DNA of 64,000 nucleotides from Ascidia mentula (Eukaryota > Chordata > Ascidiacea > Phlebobranchia > Ascidiidae). Below are positions 1-12,400 of this stretch, piece by piece (position 1 is the stretch's first letter; each line of letters begins with the position of its first letter). The notes under the pieces are model-generated. The model had not been told where the DNA came from. It did no database searches and worked only from the letters and a program-made list of their open reading frames with translations. Position numbers and translations under genes: made by a program. The stretch covers positions 15,142,001 to 15,206,000 of the forward strand of contig OX387201.1 in the NCBI GenBank assembly GCA_947561715.1. The letters are read 5' to 3'.

Positions 1-640
1 ATACATTTGGTAAAAGCAGTTGATATTTTACAGAAAGTTAGTATTTCTATGTTTTGTTGTTGCTAACGTACCTGTCGGACTCTTTGTAAAATGTTGGGTA
101 TCCTGATATGCAGCCGGTGGATGTGTTTGCGCAGTCGCAGTAAAAATCGCCTGGTTTCTTCGTGGGTAGTTCATCACTCCAATCGCCGCACTGGTTGAAT
201 TTGTCGAATTTCCAGGCCATTGGAATGCACCCTGATCCCCAAGTGCAGTTGCTTTCTTTTCGACACGCACAGGCGAACATTGCCTCGGGACACACACAAT
301 CAATGTTGTCGAATGGTCCTGTGCACTTCCCTGAAGTAAAGATTGCCATTTTGGTTATGTGTATAGCATTTATTCGTGCGCCGTTATTGCAATTATTATT
401 GACAAATACAAATAACCTGACAATGGGTGTAAAGTTTTGTTTCTACAAATTTATTTGGAAATTTGCTCGTTGCTTATCACCCACGCCAAGTCGGTCGATT
501 TTTGTTTGGTTTATTTTATTTAAATATTGTTAGCAAACTTTCTTACTTTGCGTACTATTTTCTGAAATCGTGTGTTGCGCAGTAGACCAGCTCCAGATAA
601 GAATCACACAAAAGAGCTTTGGGCAGTTTGAGGAAATCAT
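1..640 (-). CDS. LDLa-repeat rhodopsin-like GPCR, 5' exons only (rest lies left of window)
   Basis: Exon 1 is 640-547. It encodes a signal peptide (MISSNCPKLF, hydrophobic core, then STAQ) and ends in a strong donor (AAA|GTAAG, phase 1). Exon 2 is 330-72 and encodes two cysteine-rich LDLa-like segments ending in CGDWSDE and a following partial repeat; it ends at AG|GTACG, phase 2. The two exons match 29004-28911 and 28694-28436 of the complete copy, which shows how the gene continues: one large exon beyond position 1. Product: an N-terminal secretion signal and LDLa ectodomain of a cell-surface receptor. Exon calls rest on splice consensus, phase agreement and conservation between the copies. 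Confidence 0.8.
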
Positions 641-739
641 TTTCTAAGAAATAAAAAGTGTATCTGTTGAAACAGGATTGGTTTCAAATTATAGAAATAT
701 TTGACGATGAAAATATACAATCTTCGTGGAGGTGCTGCC

Positions 740-746
740 TTTTATA
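740..746 (-). promoter_or_regulatory. TATA box of the left GPCR gene
   Basis: TATAAAA on the minus strand, about 100 bp upstream of the GPCR start codon at 640, in a GC-richer context. The same box lies at 29104-29110 in front of the complete copy. Confidence 0.55.
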
Positions 747-2870
747 TCCGCGCTCAAAGTAGACATCTTTTGTATTTAGTTTTTTTAAGAAGGATGACGA
801 TATAGTGCATTTCAAACTAATTCTGCAAATGATGCGTAAACCGTCACAACAATTTTTTCGGAAACATTTAAATAACGGGGCACTAAAAATCATGTTCATT
901 TTGCTGTCCATATCTTATAGGCCTACGAGATACAACTCGGTGTGGAATTCCACATTTTCAAACAAAAAGAATTTAAAGCTTACCTTGAAGAATACTTTTT
1001 AAACAAGAAATGTGATTCCTGAACAACTTGAAACAGTATAATGTCCAAGATATAGTAAAATCATGAAATAAATTTACACACGTGTTTTATACATAAAGTC
1101 ATACCGCTAATACGTATTTAATATTGTTGGGCATGCAACAAGCTAATATTAACATTTATCACGTTAGAAACGCAAAATTCATATACTATGTGAAAACAAT
1201 AAACAGTATTTTGTTACAACGGAAACTGCAGATTAAATGCGCTTATATACCTTCATGTTTAAGCTGATCATAACAGTCTGGATGACTCTCACAAGGTATA
1301 CCTTCCCTCAATTTATACATTTAATCTATATCCGTTGTGGGTATGGCGCGTCATGTGCCCCGTGTGGTTAAATCCAAAATAAGACAGCACAGCGTCGTAT
1401 TTCACCACTCACCAAGCAATTCACCGACTCATATATCCCATTTTTATTTTAACCAAAGCGCACTGAGAATCATTAGTAAAGAAAAGCGCAGGTAAAATCT
1501 GTTTTTCACGTGCGGCGAATCTGTCCAAATCCGATAAAAGCGACACAAGTCGTGCAAACATACTTTTTCTGTGCTGTCGGTAAGGACGCTGTGAAGTGCG
1601 TGGACTATCGTAAATAAACAATGCCAAATTCACATGTGAAAAATAACAATAGTGTATGCAGTGTCCCCACAAAATATGAAAAATCTACAGTATGCCTTCT
1701 AGCAAACACTTTAGTTGGTTTCAAACATGTTTTTTTCTTGTGGTTATATTCACGACAAGCCATTCAAGTCTGATAGCTTACAATCAACCACACGCAAACG
1801 CACTGGTGTGTAATACAACACACGTGGGACGGCTGTTTCTGGGTGGGATCAACATCTTAAAGTATCGCATTGTCTTTCACCACAACCTATGTAGCCAAGA
1901 GGTTGACATATATTCAGCTATCATTGCTTCGTCATGTGTTACTGAGGAAAGCACACCGCAATCATGTAAATTGAACCGTTGAAGTGTCATGGCCTGAAAG
2001 CGCTGACATTAAATAAGAATCTAGTGTAGCCGAAATTGTGTAATGAGATCTCTTGAACTATTGACATGTTCGAACTGAAATATCTCGACATTAAATAGGT
2101 CACCCATTATGAACTCTCGTTGTTTCAATACCAGTCGTTGAGAATTTTGGTCTCTACAAATTAGTTTAAGTGAAAGCGATTATTTTACCAGAAGTAAAAC
2201 CAGCAAGTCGTTATAAAATTTTTACAGTCCAACATCATAAAATGCGGTGAAAACAAGACAAAATCTTTTCCCAAAATTTGCGCATTCTAACGAGCGATGC
2301 AGTTGCTTCATTTATCTAAAATTATTCACTTTATCTCTGATGAAAAAATAAAATCTGCATAACTGAATATAGCCACAGGAATAAGCTTTGTGTTCTATTA
2401 CACAGTAACAATTAACAGCACTGCTCTGCGGGGAACAGGTCTCAAATCAACGACAGTGAACACATAAGCCTTGCGAACCAACCAGTGCGATCAGGAACGT
2501 AATATGTCCCCTACGTAACTTGACGTTAAAGTGAATTTAATTTGTATTTGCAATATTTGCAATGTAGGTTTGTTGCAAGTTCGTAATCTGGAAAACATTC
2601 TTTCCTGCCAACGTTTAGTTGACAATTTCAACATCCATATACTGTCTTCTTGTCGAACTGTAAGTTCATAATGACTTTTTATTTGTTGTATAATTCATAA
2701 TGACTTTTTATTTGTACATAAATTACAAATTAAAGCATTATGTTATTCTTGTGGGGACTGAAATATTTTTGAATACCGAAGTGGATTCTGCGCACACCAG
2801 AAACGCTCTAGAACCACAAACGTATACGTTTAGCGAGTATAGTTATTGCAATGAAATCAGTTTCATTTAG

Positions 2871-3201
2871 TTATTCCAGACAAATGTAAAAATTTAAATT
2901 CCCACTCTTTATTTCTTGGTAATTCTCATATTGATTCTCACTTATTTTACACAACTCGTAAACTTTTACGCTCGCTAACCCCTTGCGTTTATCACACACT
3001 TTGTAGCATAGTACGTCTATAGTCAAATATGTATTTTGTGTGATGTTGGTGAACTGTTGCGACCCATAAAATTCGATGTGTGAACACAAGTTTGGGAAGG
3101 TCAGGTCTACACTTAACAACTCCATTGATAGAGAAATATCCCTCGAGATTAATAAAAATATGATCTACTTTAACATGTTTTACTCCGTATTCTTGTTCCA
3201 T
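2871..3201 (-). other. Low-confidence small ORF pair, unknown function
   Basis: Two overlapping minus-strand frames, 3201-2992 (69 codons) and 3125-2871 (84 codons, cysteine-bearing), both survive in unit B (31607-31386 and 31519-31265). The unit-B copy has a 12-bp indel that keeps frame. No family is recognised and no splice model was found. They may be remnants of a small gene or chance ORFs kept by recent duplication. Confidence 0.15.
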
Positions 3202-3848
3202 ACATTGGAACTGTCACGATAGATTAACTGTCATGATAGCAACAGAGTGTATTCCCAAAAACATAATGAGTGGTTTTGTCGCAGGTCAAATCAACCATAC
3301 AAAATCACGCATTAAAACACACTATTTGTGCTTCAGATCTTCAGTTGCGGGTTCAATAAAAACACACGGACCCACATCTTGAAAGATCAGATTTGGGTCA
3401 TTCAACGAAGTCATGTGTCTAAACGGTTGTCACGTATTCAGCTGTCGTTGGTTCGTCAGATTTTACCGAGAAAAGCACATGGCAACCACGCAAAGATAAC
3501 GCAAAAGTGTCATGACCTGACAGCGCTGACGTTAAATGGGAATGCTTTTGGCCTCAATTCTGTAATTACATATCTATTGAACTTTAGACCCATTCAAACT
3601 GAAATGTCGCGATATTTATCATATATATATTTTCCTCCGATATATGAAAGCACAGACCACGATAGTACAATGTTTCCATGACAACAAAATATTATCAGCA
3701 GCAAGCGACTATTTCTTCAACAGAACGATAAAAACTAGCAAGTCGGCCCTAATTGGTAAAGCGCCACAGCGTAACATACAAATATAACAAGCCTTGCTCA
3801 CAATTGTGTTGTTGAAAACAGCATAGTTTCTTAATTGAATACGATTAA

Positions 3849-4034
3849 ATGGTGCCAACTACAGACTACACTGGTGAACACATTGTTTGCCTGCCCCCGC
3901 GAAACTACGCCAACAACAACTACCATTTATTTGTTGATGTCGGAACCAATCCAAAGACAGGAAACATACGAGCCATGCAAACTGACCACTCAATTGCTTC
4001 ATTCGTTCCAAGCTTCAGGCATACCAGGAATTAG
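3849..4034 (+). CDS. Small hypothetical ORF (61 aa)
   Basis: An open frame starting MVPTTDYTGEH and ending FRHTRN-stop. It looks more coding-like than its surroundings: it is locally GC-richer, has varied codons and reads as a mixed soluble sequence. It is unchanged in unit B (32254-32439), but the flanks are also nearly identical, so conservation adds little. It could be a short gene, a terminal exon or a relic. No family recognised. Confidence 0.2.
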   Translation: MVPTTDYTGEHIVCLPPRNYANNNYHLFVDVGTNPKTGNIRAMQTDHSIASFVPSFRHTRN

Positions 4035-5531
4035 ATGCGATTAATAAGCGAAGTAGGGTACTTAACTTGGCGTTACACTGAATTGTGTTTTTGTCGTGAT
4101 GTCGTAATCAATAAAATGCCGTTTACTTAACGTAATTTCTTTGAATATGCAACTACGACTTGGCGAAAGCCTAAAAAATGTTGTAAGGTTTAAAGGTTGC
4201 CAAAAAGCGCCACACCGCATAGACCAAAGCACAGCGTTTTTTTTTAAGAAAGCTTTACGGCACATATAGGTTCAGGCTTCAACATGTAAGTCAACAGTGA
4301 CTTAAAAGTAGTTTTGACAGTTTTTGTGATAAGTTTTGACAGTTTTTGTGATATAGACTTACAACAAAAGCCAAATTTTAGGTCTTTTTGTTGTTAAATT
4401 CTCCCTGTTTCCGGGGATTATGTTCCATTTTACTATTTTAGGATATTTTTCTCCAAGGTGCAGTTTACCAGGGATCCTTTTTTTAACTACACAGAAAAGC
4501 GTGGCTTCGCAACCTGGTGTCGTAAAAATGTTTACAAAACACATGAGATATTCACGAACTGTGCGACCGGTCTTAAACAAGAGTTACCCAAGACGTGGCT
4601 TCGCAGCCTGGCGAAACAAGAGTTACCCAAGACAAGAACAATTGGCACGAAAATTCAACAGGGACAGGCAAGATCACATATGAGTCTGTGAGAGCTACGG
4701 GTCACACCGTTAACAGCTCGCTAAAATTACATAATAACCTTTTCGCAATGAAATGCGAATCTATCATGCTATCCACTACACAATACTTCTTTAAAATTGT
4801 GTTTGCCATCATAATCTAACACTAATGCTCCTACGAACCAGCTAGACCTGGCTTAGATCTAATTTGGTAACCAAATGGTCAGCCAATATATCGATCGAAC
4901 GTTGAATGAATGTTTACTGATCATAAAACTAAACACCTGGTCTCAAATCGTTCTGCCTCATTGAATTTACCACCGCAAAATATGCCGATTTTTTGGCATA
5001 CCACCGCAAAATATGCCGATGTAAGTTTTTTATGACAAAGTGACAGTTCAATTATATTCAATTATCAATCATAAATTCTTTGTATTTTTAACATGGATGA
5101 TTGCTATCATGTTTTACAAGGAAATCAGTGTTAGCATGGCAGAAATCAAATTGCTCAAATTTTATGAAAATATTTTGCATTTACCAAGTAGTTTGATACA
5201 CCATGGTTAATGGCGGTTGTATATTCACCACAAAGTGGAAGTCTTGCAGGCTATTTAGCAGACAAGATCGTTGTAAGTAACACCATAGCTACACTGATAA
5301 GACCTGTTAGGTCGAAACAGTGGCCCTGACCGAAGCTCACAATAAAAAAAAAACGCTGTTGGCGTTATTGCTTGTACAATATTCCATTTGCAGCATTGCG
5401 ATTGACATAATAAAGGACCAAAGTAAAAATTCCAGCACTGCTTATGAAAAAATTCATCGTTTAGCTGCCGTATGGCTGCTGCAAAATTTAAGTTAAAAGC
5501 GATACTGATAGGCAACTACTTGATTGCAAGT

Positions 5532-5537
5532 TTTATT
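5532..5537 (-). promoter_or_regulatory. Polyadenylation signal of W/EGF gene A
   Basis: AATAAA on the minus strand about 60 bp after the stop codon of the 24-exon gene. Its equivalent in unit B is 33946-33951. Confidence 0.55.
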
Positions 5538-5594
5538 CACAAAATGTACAGTCCAGATTACAGAATTATAGTTGATATTGCAATATGGGTATCT

Positions 5595-8500
5595 TTACAC
5601 AATTTGAGTTTCGCACAGGGCTCCAGTAAACCCGTCCGCACATCCACAAACTCTTCCATCAACTTGATTATAACAAGTTCCTCCATTTTGACAAGCAGGC
5701 AGAAACTTTTCGGCACCTAAAAAATATCAAACATCACCATAGGCAGTAGTTTTAGTTACCGAAGAACATTTGATATCGCGTTGACGCTGGTTTGTCGTTT
5801 TTATACCGATTTTGTTTGTATTGTTTTATTTATTATTACATTAATAAACCATTTATACAACTGCAGTGTAGTCCCAACATCACATTTATTAGCGATGTTT
5901 TGATAGTTCATTACGAAAAGTAGATGAAAAATAACTTTTCGAGATGCCACTTATAAAGTTGCAGGTTATTTTCACATGTTGTATAGCCTTTCATTAATTA
6001 ACAAATGTAACAAATGCCTAAAGAAATCATATTTTCGACAAATTATAACCAAAAAGTACGCACTGAAGTGTGCCGTCCAATACAACTTTACTGTGGTTTG
6101 TCCCCAACCAGATTTCGTGATATCAGTGCGTTTTACTGCAGCCCGGAAGCCCCAAGGAAGCACTTCAAGGACAACAGCACTGAAAGTGTCGCTGTATATG
6201 CTCGAACCTCTCGCAGACACGCTCACGTTTGTTGCCACCGAGCTCATGCATCTGCTGTATGCCACATTGATGGATTTAGAGTAAGGGGGAACACGTGTGA
6301 GGGATCCGATCCTTTTTCTTCCATTTGTTCTGATAACTGGAGAATGTACAAATGTTTCCATGTTATTGTTTGTGATTGCAAAATATATATGTACAAAAAA
6401 ATCATGAGATCTCATGTTTTTGGCGATTTTCTGCGCTAAATTGAACTAAACAATTTTTGTATGTGATGGCATTGTTTTGATTTTTTATATATTTTCTTTA
6501 CTAAACAATAAATCGAAACTGTTGCCCTGTGTATACAGCTCCAAAAAAGGAATTGTTTTCCTACAATTAAAGACAAATTTTCGGTCCATTGCTTCAATAT
6601 TATTTGTTTGCAAAACATGTTGTAGAAGCATTCGAGGCACTACAACTCAACTTGCGTTATAAACTTTCCTAATTGGTGATATTTGATATGGTAACTTGCC
6701 TATTTCGCAGTTTGTTCCAACTCTGTCTTCGTTACATGTACAGTTATAACCGTTATCATACTCTGTACAAGAACTGCCACTTTGGCATGGGTTTGGGTAA
6801 CAATATAACATTGCTGTAAAAAACAGATAGTATTAAATATAAAAGGTATTTATTAATTCAGACTGAAAGAATCTGTATCATTGGGACGTATCTATCTAGG
6901 AAATTCTTGACTGAAATTATCCTTCAAAAATTTTCGTGACTAAAAATGAGGGACAGCATATGGTAAAGTAATCGTACCTGCTTCGCAAAATTCCCCCTTA
7001 AATCCTGGACGGCAATGACACTGTCTTCCATCAGCTGTATTTGTGCATCCAGTTGCATATATGCATGGGTCGCGAAGGTAAGCGCGCGTTTCTAAAACAG
7101 ACAATAGGAAGGATCAGTTGTGGTTGAGCTTAATGATTATTACGATTATTTTACTTGCATATGTCGAACTTATTTACGAAGGCAACATATCTATTTGTAA
7201 ATAAAACTACTTTTGGAGAGAATATAAAAATATAGCAAGTCAAAATACTGCAGTTTTGTCCTATGTGAAGGATTTCAGTTGCGGCACTTAATCAAATATA
7301 TAGATACTAGTGTCCGCAATCACTTGGATGTAAAATATTTACCAAATATGGCTCTGTATCGCATGTAGATGGTTTGGTCCCATCCTTCTCCGGGACGATC
7401 AGTCCTTTGTACGAGCGCTCGGAATCCCCAAGGATATATATCGAGAATGGTGTGATTAAAAGTATCGGAATAAGCTGTTGAGCCGGCAACAGTTGCGTTG
7501 ACCACATATGCAACACCAGTGTAACAACGGTCATAAACAACGGTGATGATTTTTCCGTATGGTGGCCCAGTGACAACTGGTAACGAAGGTATGTGCTCCA
7601 ACTTTCGAATGGCTGGTTCTAATCAAAACAAAAATTGTCGCAAATGGTGCAGTGATTCCTATTACATTTTTTTGTATTTGACGCAGAAATTTACCGCCAC
7701 GTATACTACATTATTTCGGGTTTGTGATGCAATGCTTGTTTCAAAATTTTGTTTCCACTTTTTGCAACAAATAGTATTAGTCATAATAATTTTAAGCTCT
7801 TACCAAATGCTGAATCACGCTATGAATCAATATATACTTCAATAGAGTTTGGATTACTTACCAACGTGGCATCTGTCTCCTGTGTAGGGTTCTGGACAAT
7901 TACACCTGAAGTAGCTGTGAGAGGGTACACAAGTTCCACCGTTCATACAAGGTGACGACGCGCAATGGGTTTGTCCTAAAAATGCGTGAAAAACACTTAA
8001 TTTTAAATTTAAAACTATTCGGAGGCGGTTTTACGTACGAGTTTCGCAATATCGTCCAGTTGTACGGATTCGACAATCGCAAATACTTCCATTCACAGCG
8101 TTAAGGCAAAACCCTCCGTTCTGACACGGGTTGAAAGAAAAGTTCACAGAATCTAAAACCAAATAGTTAAAAATAACCATTGTTTACTTGTTCCTGAACT
8201 TACTGAAATAAGATTCCACATTAAGGGCAACTGCCTCATAGAGTGGATTTGTTCCTTTGTTCTTTCTCCAAACTTTCACTTTGAAGCCCCAGCTGTAAGC
8301 TTCGTACACATTCACTCCGGCGTTTTGACCGTAACCACTTACACCCGTAGCATTTACTTCGTAAGGAGCTTCCCTCATGCAGGAGTTGTAGAGAATTACT
8401 GCGGTTGTACTCGATGCAGTTGTGTTTTCAAACGTAACGGGCGTGCGGTAAACATGGTAACCTGTGAAAATTGTTTGAGATTGATTTGTGCTGTTACTTT

Positions 8501-9486
8501 GTTGGAAAATAAATGTAAATAAAAAATAAATTCCTTAATGCCACCACTCAAGGAATCCAAACAGAAATTAAACAACAATGGAAAGTTGCATATAAAGAAA
8601 AGTGGTCAAATCCTAATGCACAAAATCAAGTGCTATAGATGTTGCAAAGTTGACTTCAATGCTTCTTAAACTACGAAAAAAGTAAATCCAACAATTGTTA
8701 CCTTTGTCACAGTTCTTTCCCCCAGTTTGCCCTGGACAGGAACATTGGTAATCGTTTTCAAGTTCGGTACAACTTCCCCCGTTGCATGGGTTCGGGTAGC
8801 AGTGAATCAAAGCTGATCAAGAATATTATTTATTACTAGCTACAGAAAAAGTTGCAAAAATTTTTTTCGAAACGTTTTGAAAGTATTGCAGGCATTTTAT
8901 TAATTTACTATATTGCAATTTTGTAGTGCTTTCATATACAGTAATCGAAATATTATCATCACAAATTAATTGACCATCCTTACTATACGCAATGTATTAG
9001 CTGACTTACGAGTTTTGCAGAACTCTCCGACAAACCGTTCAGTACAGTGACAAGTTTGTCCGTCCTCACTATTGGTGCAAAGTGCTCCATTTAAACAAGG
9101 GTTGTTTTCATAATCGTACGAATCTGAACATTAAAAGTTGTCGTTTTAATATTTAAGTGGCAAAATAATCTATCCATTATAAGTTACAAAAAGACAAAAT
9201 CAATAAACATTCTTACCAAAATAAGCCGTCCATTGCATTTCTACATCACTTTGTCCCCAATTAGTTTGGCGGATCCTCCGTACCATGGATCGAAATCCCC
9301 AAGCAAATATTTCGAGGATTTCGACTTCGAAAGTATCGGAGTATCTTGAAGCGCCACTAGCGGTCGCTGTGACCTCATTAGCAATCCCGCTATAGCAACG
9401 ATCGTAACTCACAACTATCTCTTTGCCAGGTTCGGACGAATATCTGTGAGATCCTACCCGTGCAGTACCTTGTATCCATGGCCCCT
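5595..9486 (-). other. Second 12-exon half of W/EGF gene A (exons 14-24)
   Basis: Exons 14-24 pair one-to-one with exons 2-12. W exons of 258 bp with the unusual SWGF motif and an NPxxE segment occur at exons 5 and 17. The HCASSPCM EGF is at exons 7 and 19, the CYPNPC or CFPNPC type at 4/16 and 10/22, RTTGRYCET at 6/18, and the GEFCE type at 9/21. The gene therefore arose by duplicating a block of four W-EGF-EGF triplets. The equivalent of exon 13 is missing because exon 24 carries the stop. Confidence 0.75.
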
Positions 9487-12400
9487 CTGGAAGAAAAACA
9501 CATTAAATATATTGGAAAGGAACCAACCCGCAGTCAGGAGAGACATGGTTACCGCAAAAAATTATGTTCATATTCAAAAATATTTCGTTATGTGGATTTA
9601 AATAAAAGATATGAAGAATAACAAAACTTGTCACAAGTTCTTACGGATATCGCAAGTTTTTCCTTTCCAGCCTTTCGGGCAATTGCATTCATAACCACCC
9701 GCCTGTTCAATACATTCACCTCTCTGGCATGGATTGGAAAGACAATGAACAAGTTCTAAAAATAGGATCGTAAATTCAAGTAACTTATGCGTAACATATT
9801 TAGTGCATTTAACGAAGTCAACGTAAACGAAAATTTACGTAGGTTGAGAAAAATGATCTGTATTAACCGTTAATAAAATGCAAGCAGTGTTTGAAATTTC
9901 ATGGCGTATTAATTCGAACTCACGTATTTCACAAAATCTTCCTGCGTACTCCGGTGAACAATCGCAAATACGTCCTTCCATGCTGTTGCGACAAGTTGCA
10001 CCATTTTGGCAAGACAACCACAAACTCGACTTTAAGTCTGTGGCATGAAAGTATTTCGCTTAGCTTCACGATATTCTAACACCAGTCCAAACAAATATAA
10101 TTGAAATTCTAAACAACATTTCTTACCAAAGACAGCTGTCCAGGATAGCTGAACCCGACTTTGACCCCAACCTTCTCTAGGTCTGTCGGTTCTTCGCACC
10201 ACAGCGGTAAAACCCCAAGGTTGGTTATCGGTGACGGTGGCGTTGAAAGTATCGCTGTATCGGCTTTCACCGGCCGCTGAAACGTCAACCCTGCTGATAT
10301 TTTTGTCCTGGCATTCATCGTAAACAACTTTGATGATTTTTGAATAGGGTTCCACTCTTTCCTGACTCCCCACTCGCACCGATCCACTCATGCTTATGAC
10401 TGTAAAATGATTTAGTACGTATCTGAAATGACGACTGATACACATTGGGAAAACTATTGAGCCAAATCGCCTCTATGCTAACAAAGCAGATATACTTTTT
10501 AATTGAATAAGGAGATTGTGTAAAAAGCGCTCCATAAAATATTTCGTTATGTTTATCTGCTATTTCATGAGCCAATGTACAATTCATTGCACAACCCATG
10601 TGAAACTCTTATCTGGTTTCTTGCTTACCTGTCTCGCAATGCTTGCCCGTCCTATTATTTGGACATGAGCAGTTGTATCCGTTTACATATTCCGTACAAA
10701 GGCCAGTGTTACAGGGATTGGGAAAACAGTAAACCATCGCTGAAAAATAAATTTTTGTGTTAACCGCAACATGCCATTGTGAGATTGTTTGAAAGCCTAT
10801 TTTTTCCAACCTGGAGTGTAAGTTTGTTTAGTATTTTCCCAAAAAAAGGCCTAGAGCTACAATTGGAAACAATTTGTGAAATTGCTCACCAAGTTCGCAA
10901 AACTCTCCTTTGTAGCCTGGATCACAGTGACAAACTCTTCCAGATTCAGCATTGTTTGTACAACTTGAAGAATGTAAACACGGGCTTTGTTTAAATGCCT
11001 GCGTTTCTAAACATAAACCTCTATGTTTGTTAAAGTAACGATACAGTGGTATTTCATGTACATGATTCAGATTTACAAGGGAAATAAACTTTTAAAACGT
11101 TCAAATTTACTTGGGTAATATGTAACTTACCAAAAATTATCGTGTATTTGAGATAAAGGGTCTGCCCCCATCCTTCACGACTATCAGTTCTCTGAATGAG
11201 TCCACGAAATCCCCAAGGGTATATTCCGAGCGTGGTGTAGTTGAATGTATCGAGATATAAACCTGATTTTACCACTGTGGCATTGACTGATAAAGCAAGA
11301 CCACTCAGACAGGTACCATAGACAATTTCAACCGTTTTTCCGTATGTGGGCGGTCTTGCTCTTCGCAGGCTTCCAACATAATAACGTGAACGTAGCCCTG
11401 GTTCTGAAGAAAGACAACAGCAGGTTGAGTCAGACAAGCGACCATGGTTAATAAACTAAGCAGGGCACATAAATACGTGCATACAATAGTACATTTGTAC
11501 AGTTTGTTTAGGGCGTGTGCAACCGATCTGCTTTCCATCAAAATGAATGTACTGCAGACTTCACTGTTGGTGGGCATTATTCTCATAGTGACTGAGTAGT
11601 AAGCTAGTCTTGTTTTTATTCATAACGTATTCTTTGTTCTTTTTGCCATACAGTCAAACAGATTATGTATGGTTTTGTTTGGTAGGGAGATTTTTGGTCA
11701 AACATGCTGTTGATTGGTGTGCTATGTCTATAAAACAACATTACCAAGTTCGCATCTATCTCCATCCCATCTTTCTGGACAAATGCATCGGAAGAAGTCA
11801 TTTTCAGGAATACAAGTTCCTCCGTGCATGCATGGCGATGACGCACAATGTGTAACGTCTTTAAATACAGAAAATGACATAAAACGAACAATTATCAACG
11901 ATCCTTACATAAAAATGTCAAAGTGCCACACAAAAACAAAACCAACCCGACATTACATGGCAATAATAAGTTCCACAAATTTTTGTTGGTGTTTATATTT
12001 TTTACAGTTCGTAGTTTAATCGAGGATTTACTGAGTATGCATTTGGCGCCCACACACTTCTCTGTATTGGAATAAACACATGAGAAATAAAAAATTGCTT
12101 ACGTGTTTCGCAGTATCTTCCTGTCGTTCGAACGGGACAAACACAGATTGATCCGTTTGCAGTGTTTTCACAAGTTCCGCCGTTTTGGCAAAGACTGCCT
12201 GGTGGGTTGAGAGTGTCTGCGTACGTAACATGTTTATCATGCGGTAAGTCGCAGACATAATATATAACAGAAATATTAAACGCTGCAGTTTGTGTCACAA
12301 CCCAACACACTGCCTTTTGTACGTACGTACAGCGAACCGTCAGAAAATACAATCTTTTTGGAACAAAAGGTGTACGTTTGTTATTTTTCACCAGAAGAAC

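Larger units (their letters stand above)
747..5531. other. Intergenic region, no firm gene
   Basis: About 4.8 kb between the GPCR promoter and the 3' end of the W/EGF gene. It is AT-rich with frequent stops. It holds short tandem repeats (two copies of a ~20-bp unit around 2666-2720, two of a 21-bp unit around 4310-4352, and two of a 22-bp unit around 4970-5022) and two low-confidence small ORFs listed separately. The unit-B equivalent is 29111-33945. Confidence 0.6.

Noticed and set aside
1421..1982. ORFs of 83 and 96 codons in the intergenic region
   Set aside because: Low-complexity content, no start context or family; unit-B copies differ in frame and length through indels, as expected for non-coding DNA.
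3328..3681. 117-codon plus ORF
   Set aside because: No domain and no splice or promoter support; conservation in unit B is no higher than in flanking non-coding DNA.
4420..4691. Overlapping plus ORFs of 87 and 77 codons
   Set aside because: Generated by a short internal repeat (AAGAGTTACCCAAGAC twice); frames overlap without preference.
4961..5030. Short direct repeats considered as a CRISPR-like array
   Set aside because: Only two copies without regular spacers, in a eukaryotic context; unit B has one.
5976..6439. Long plus-strand ORFs of 102 and 141 codons
   Set aside because: They are antisense to W exon 23 of the minus-strand gene; the minus strand has the conserved motifs and splice sites. 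The same applies at 34369-34832.
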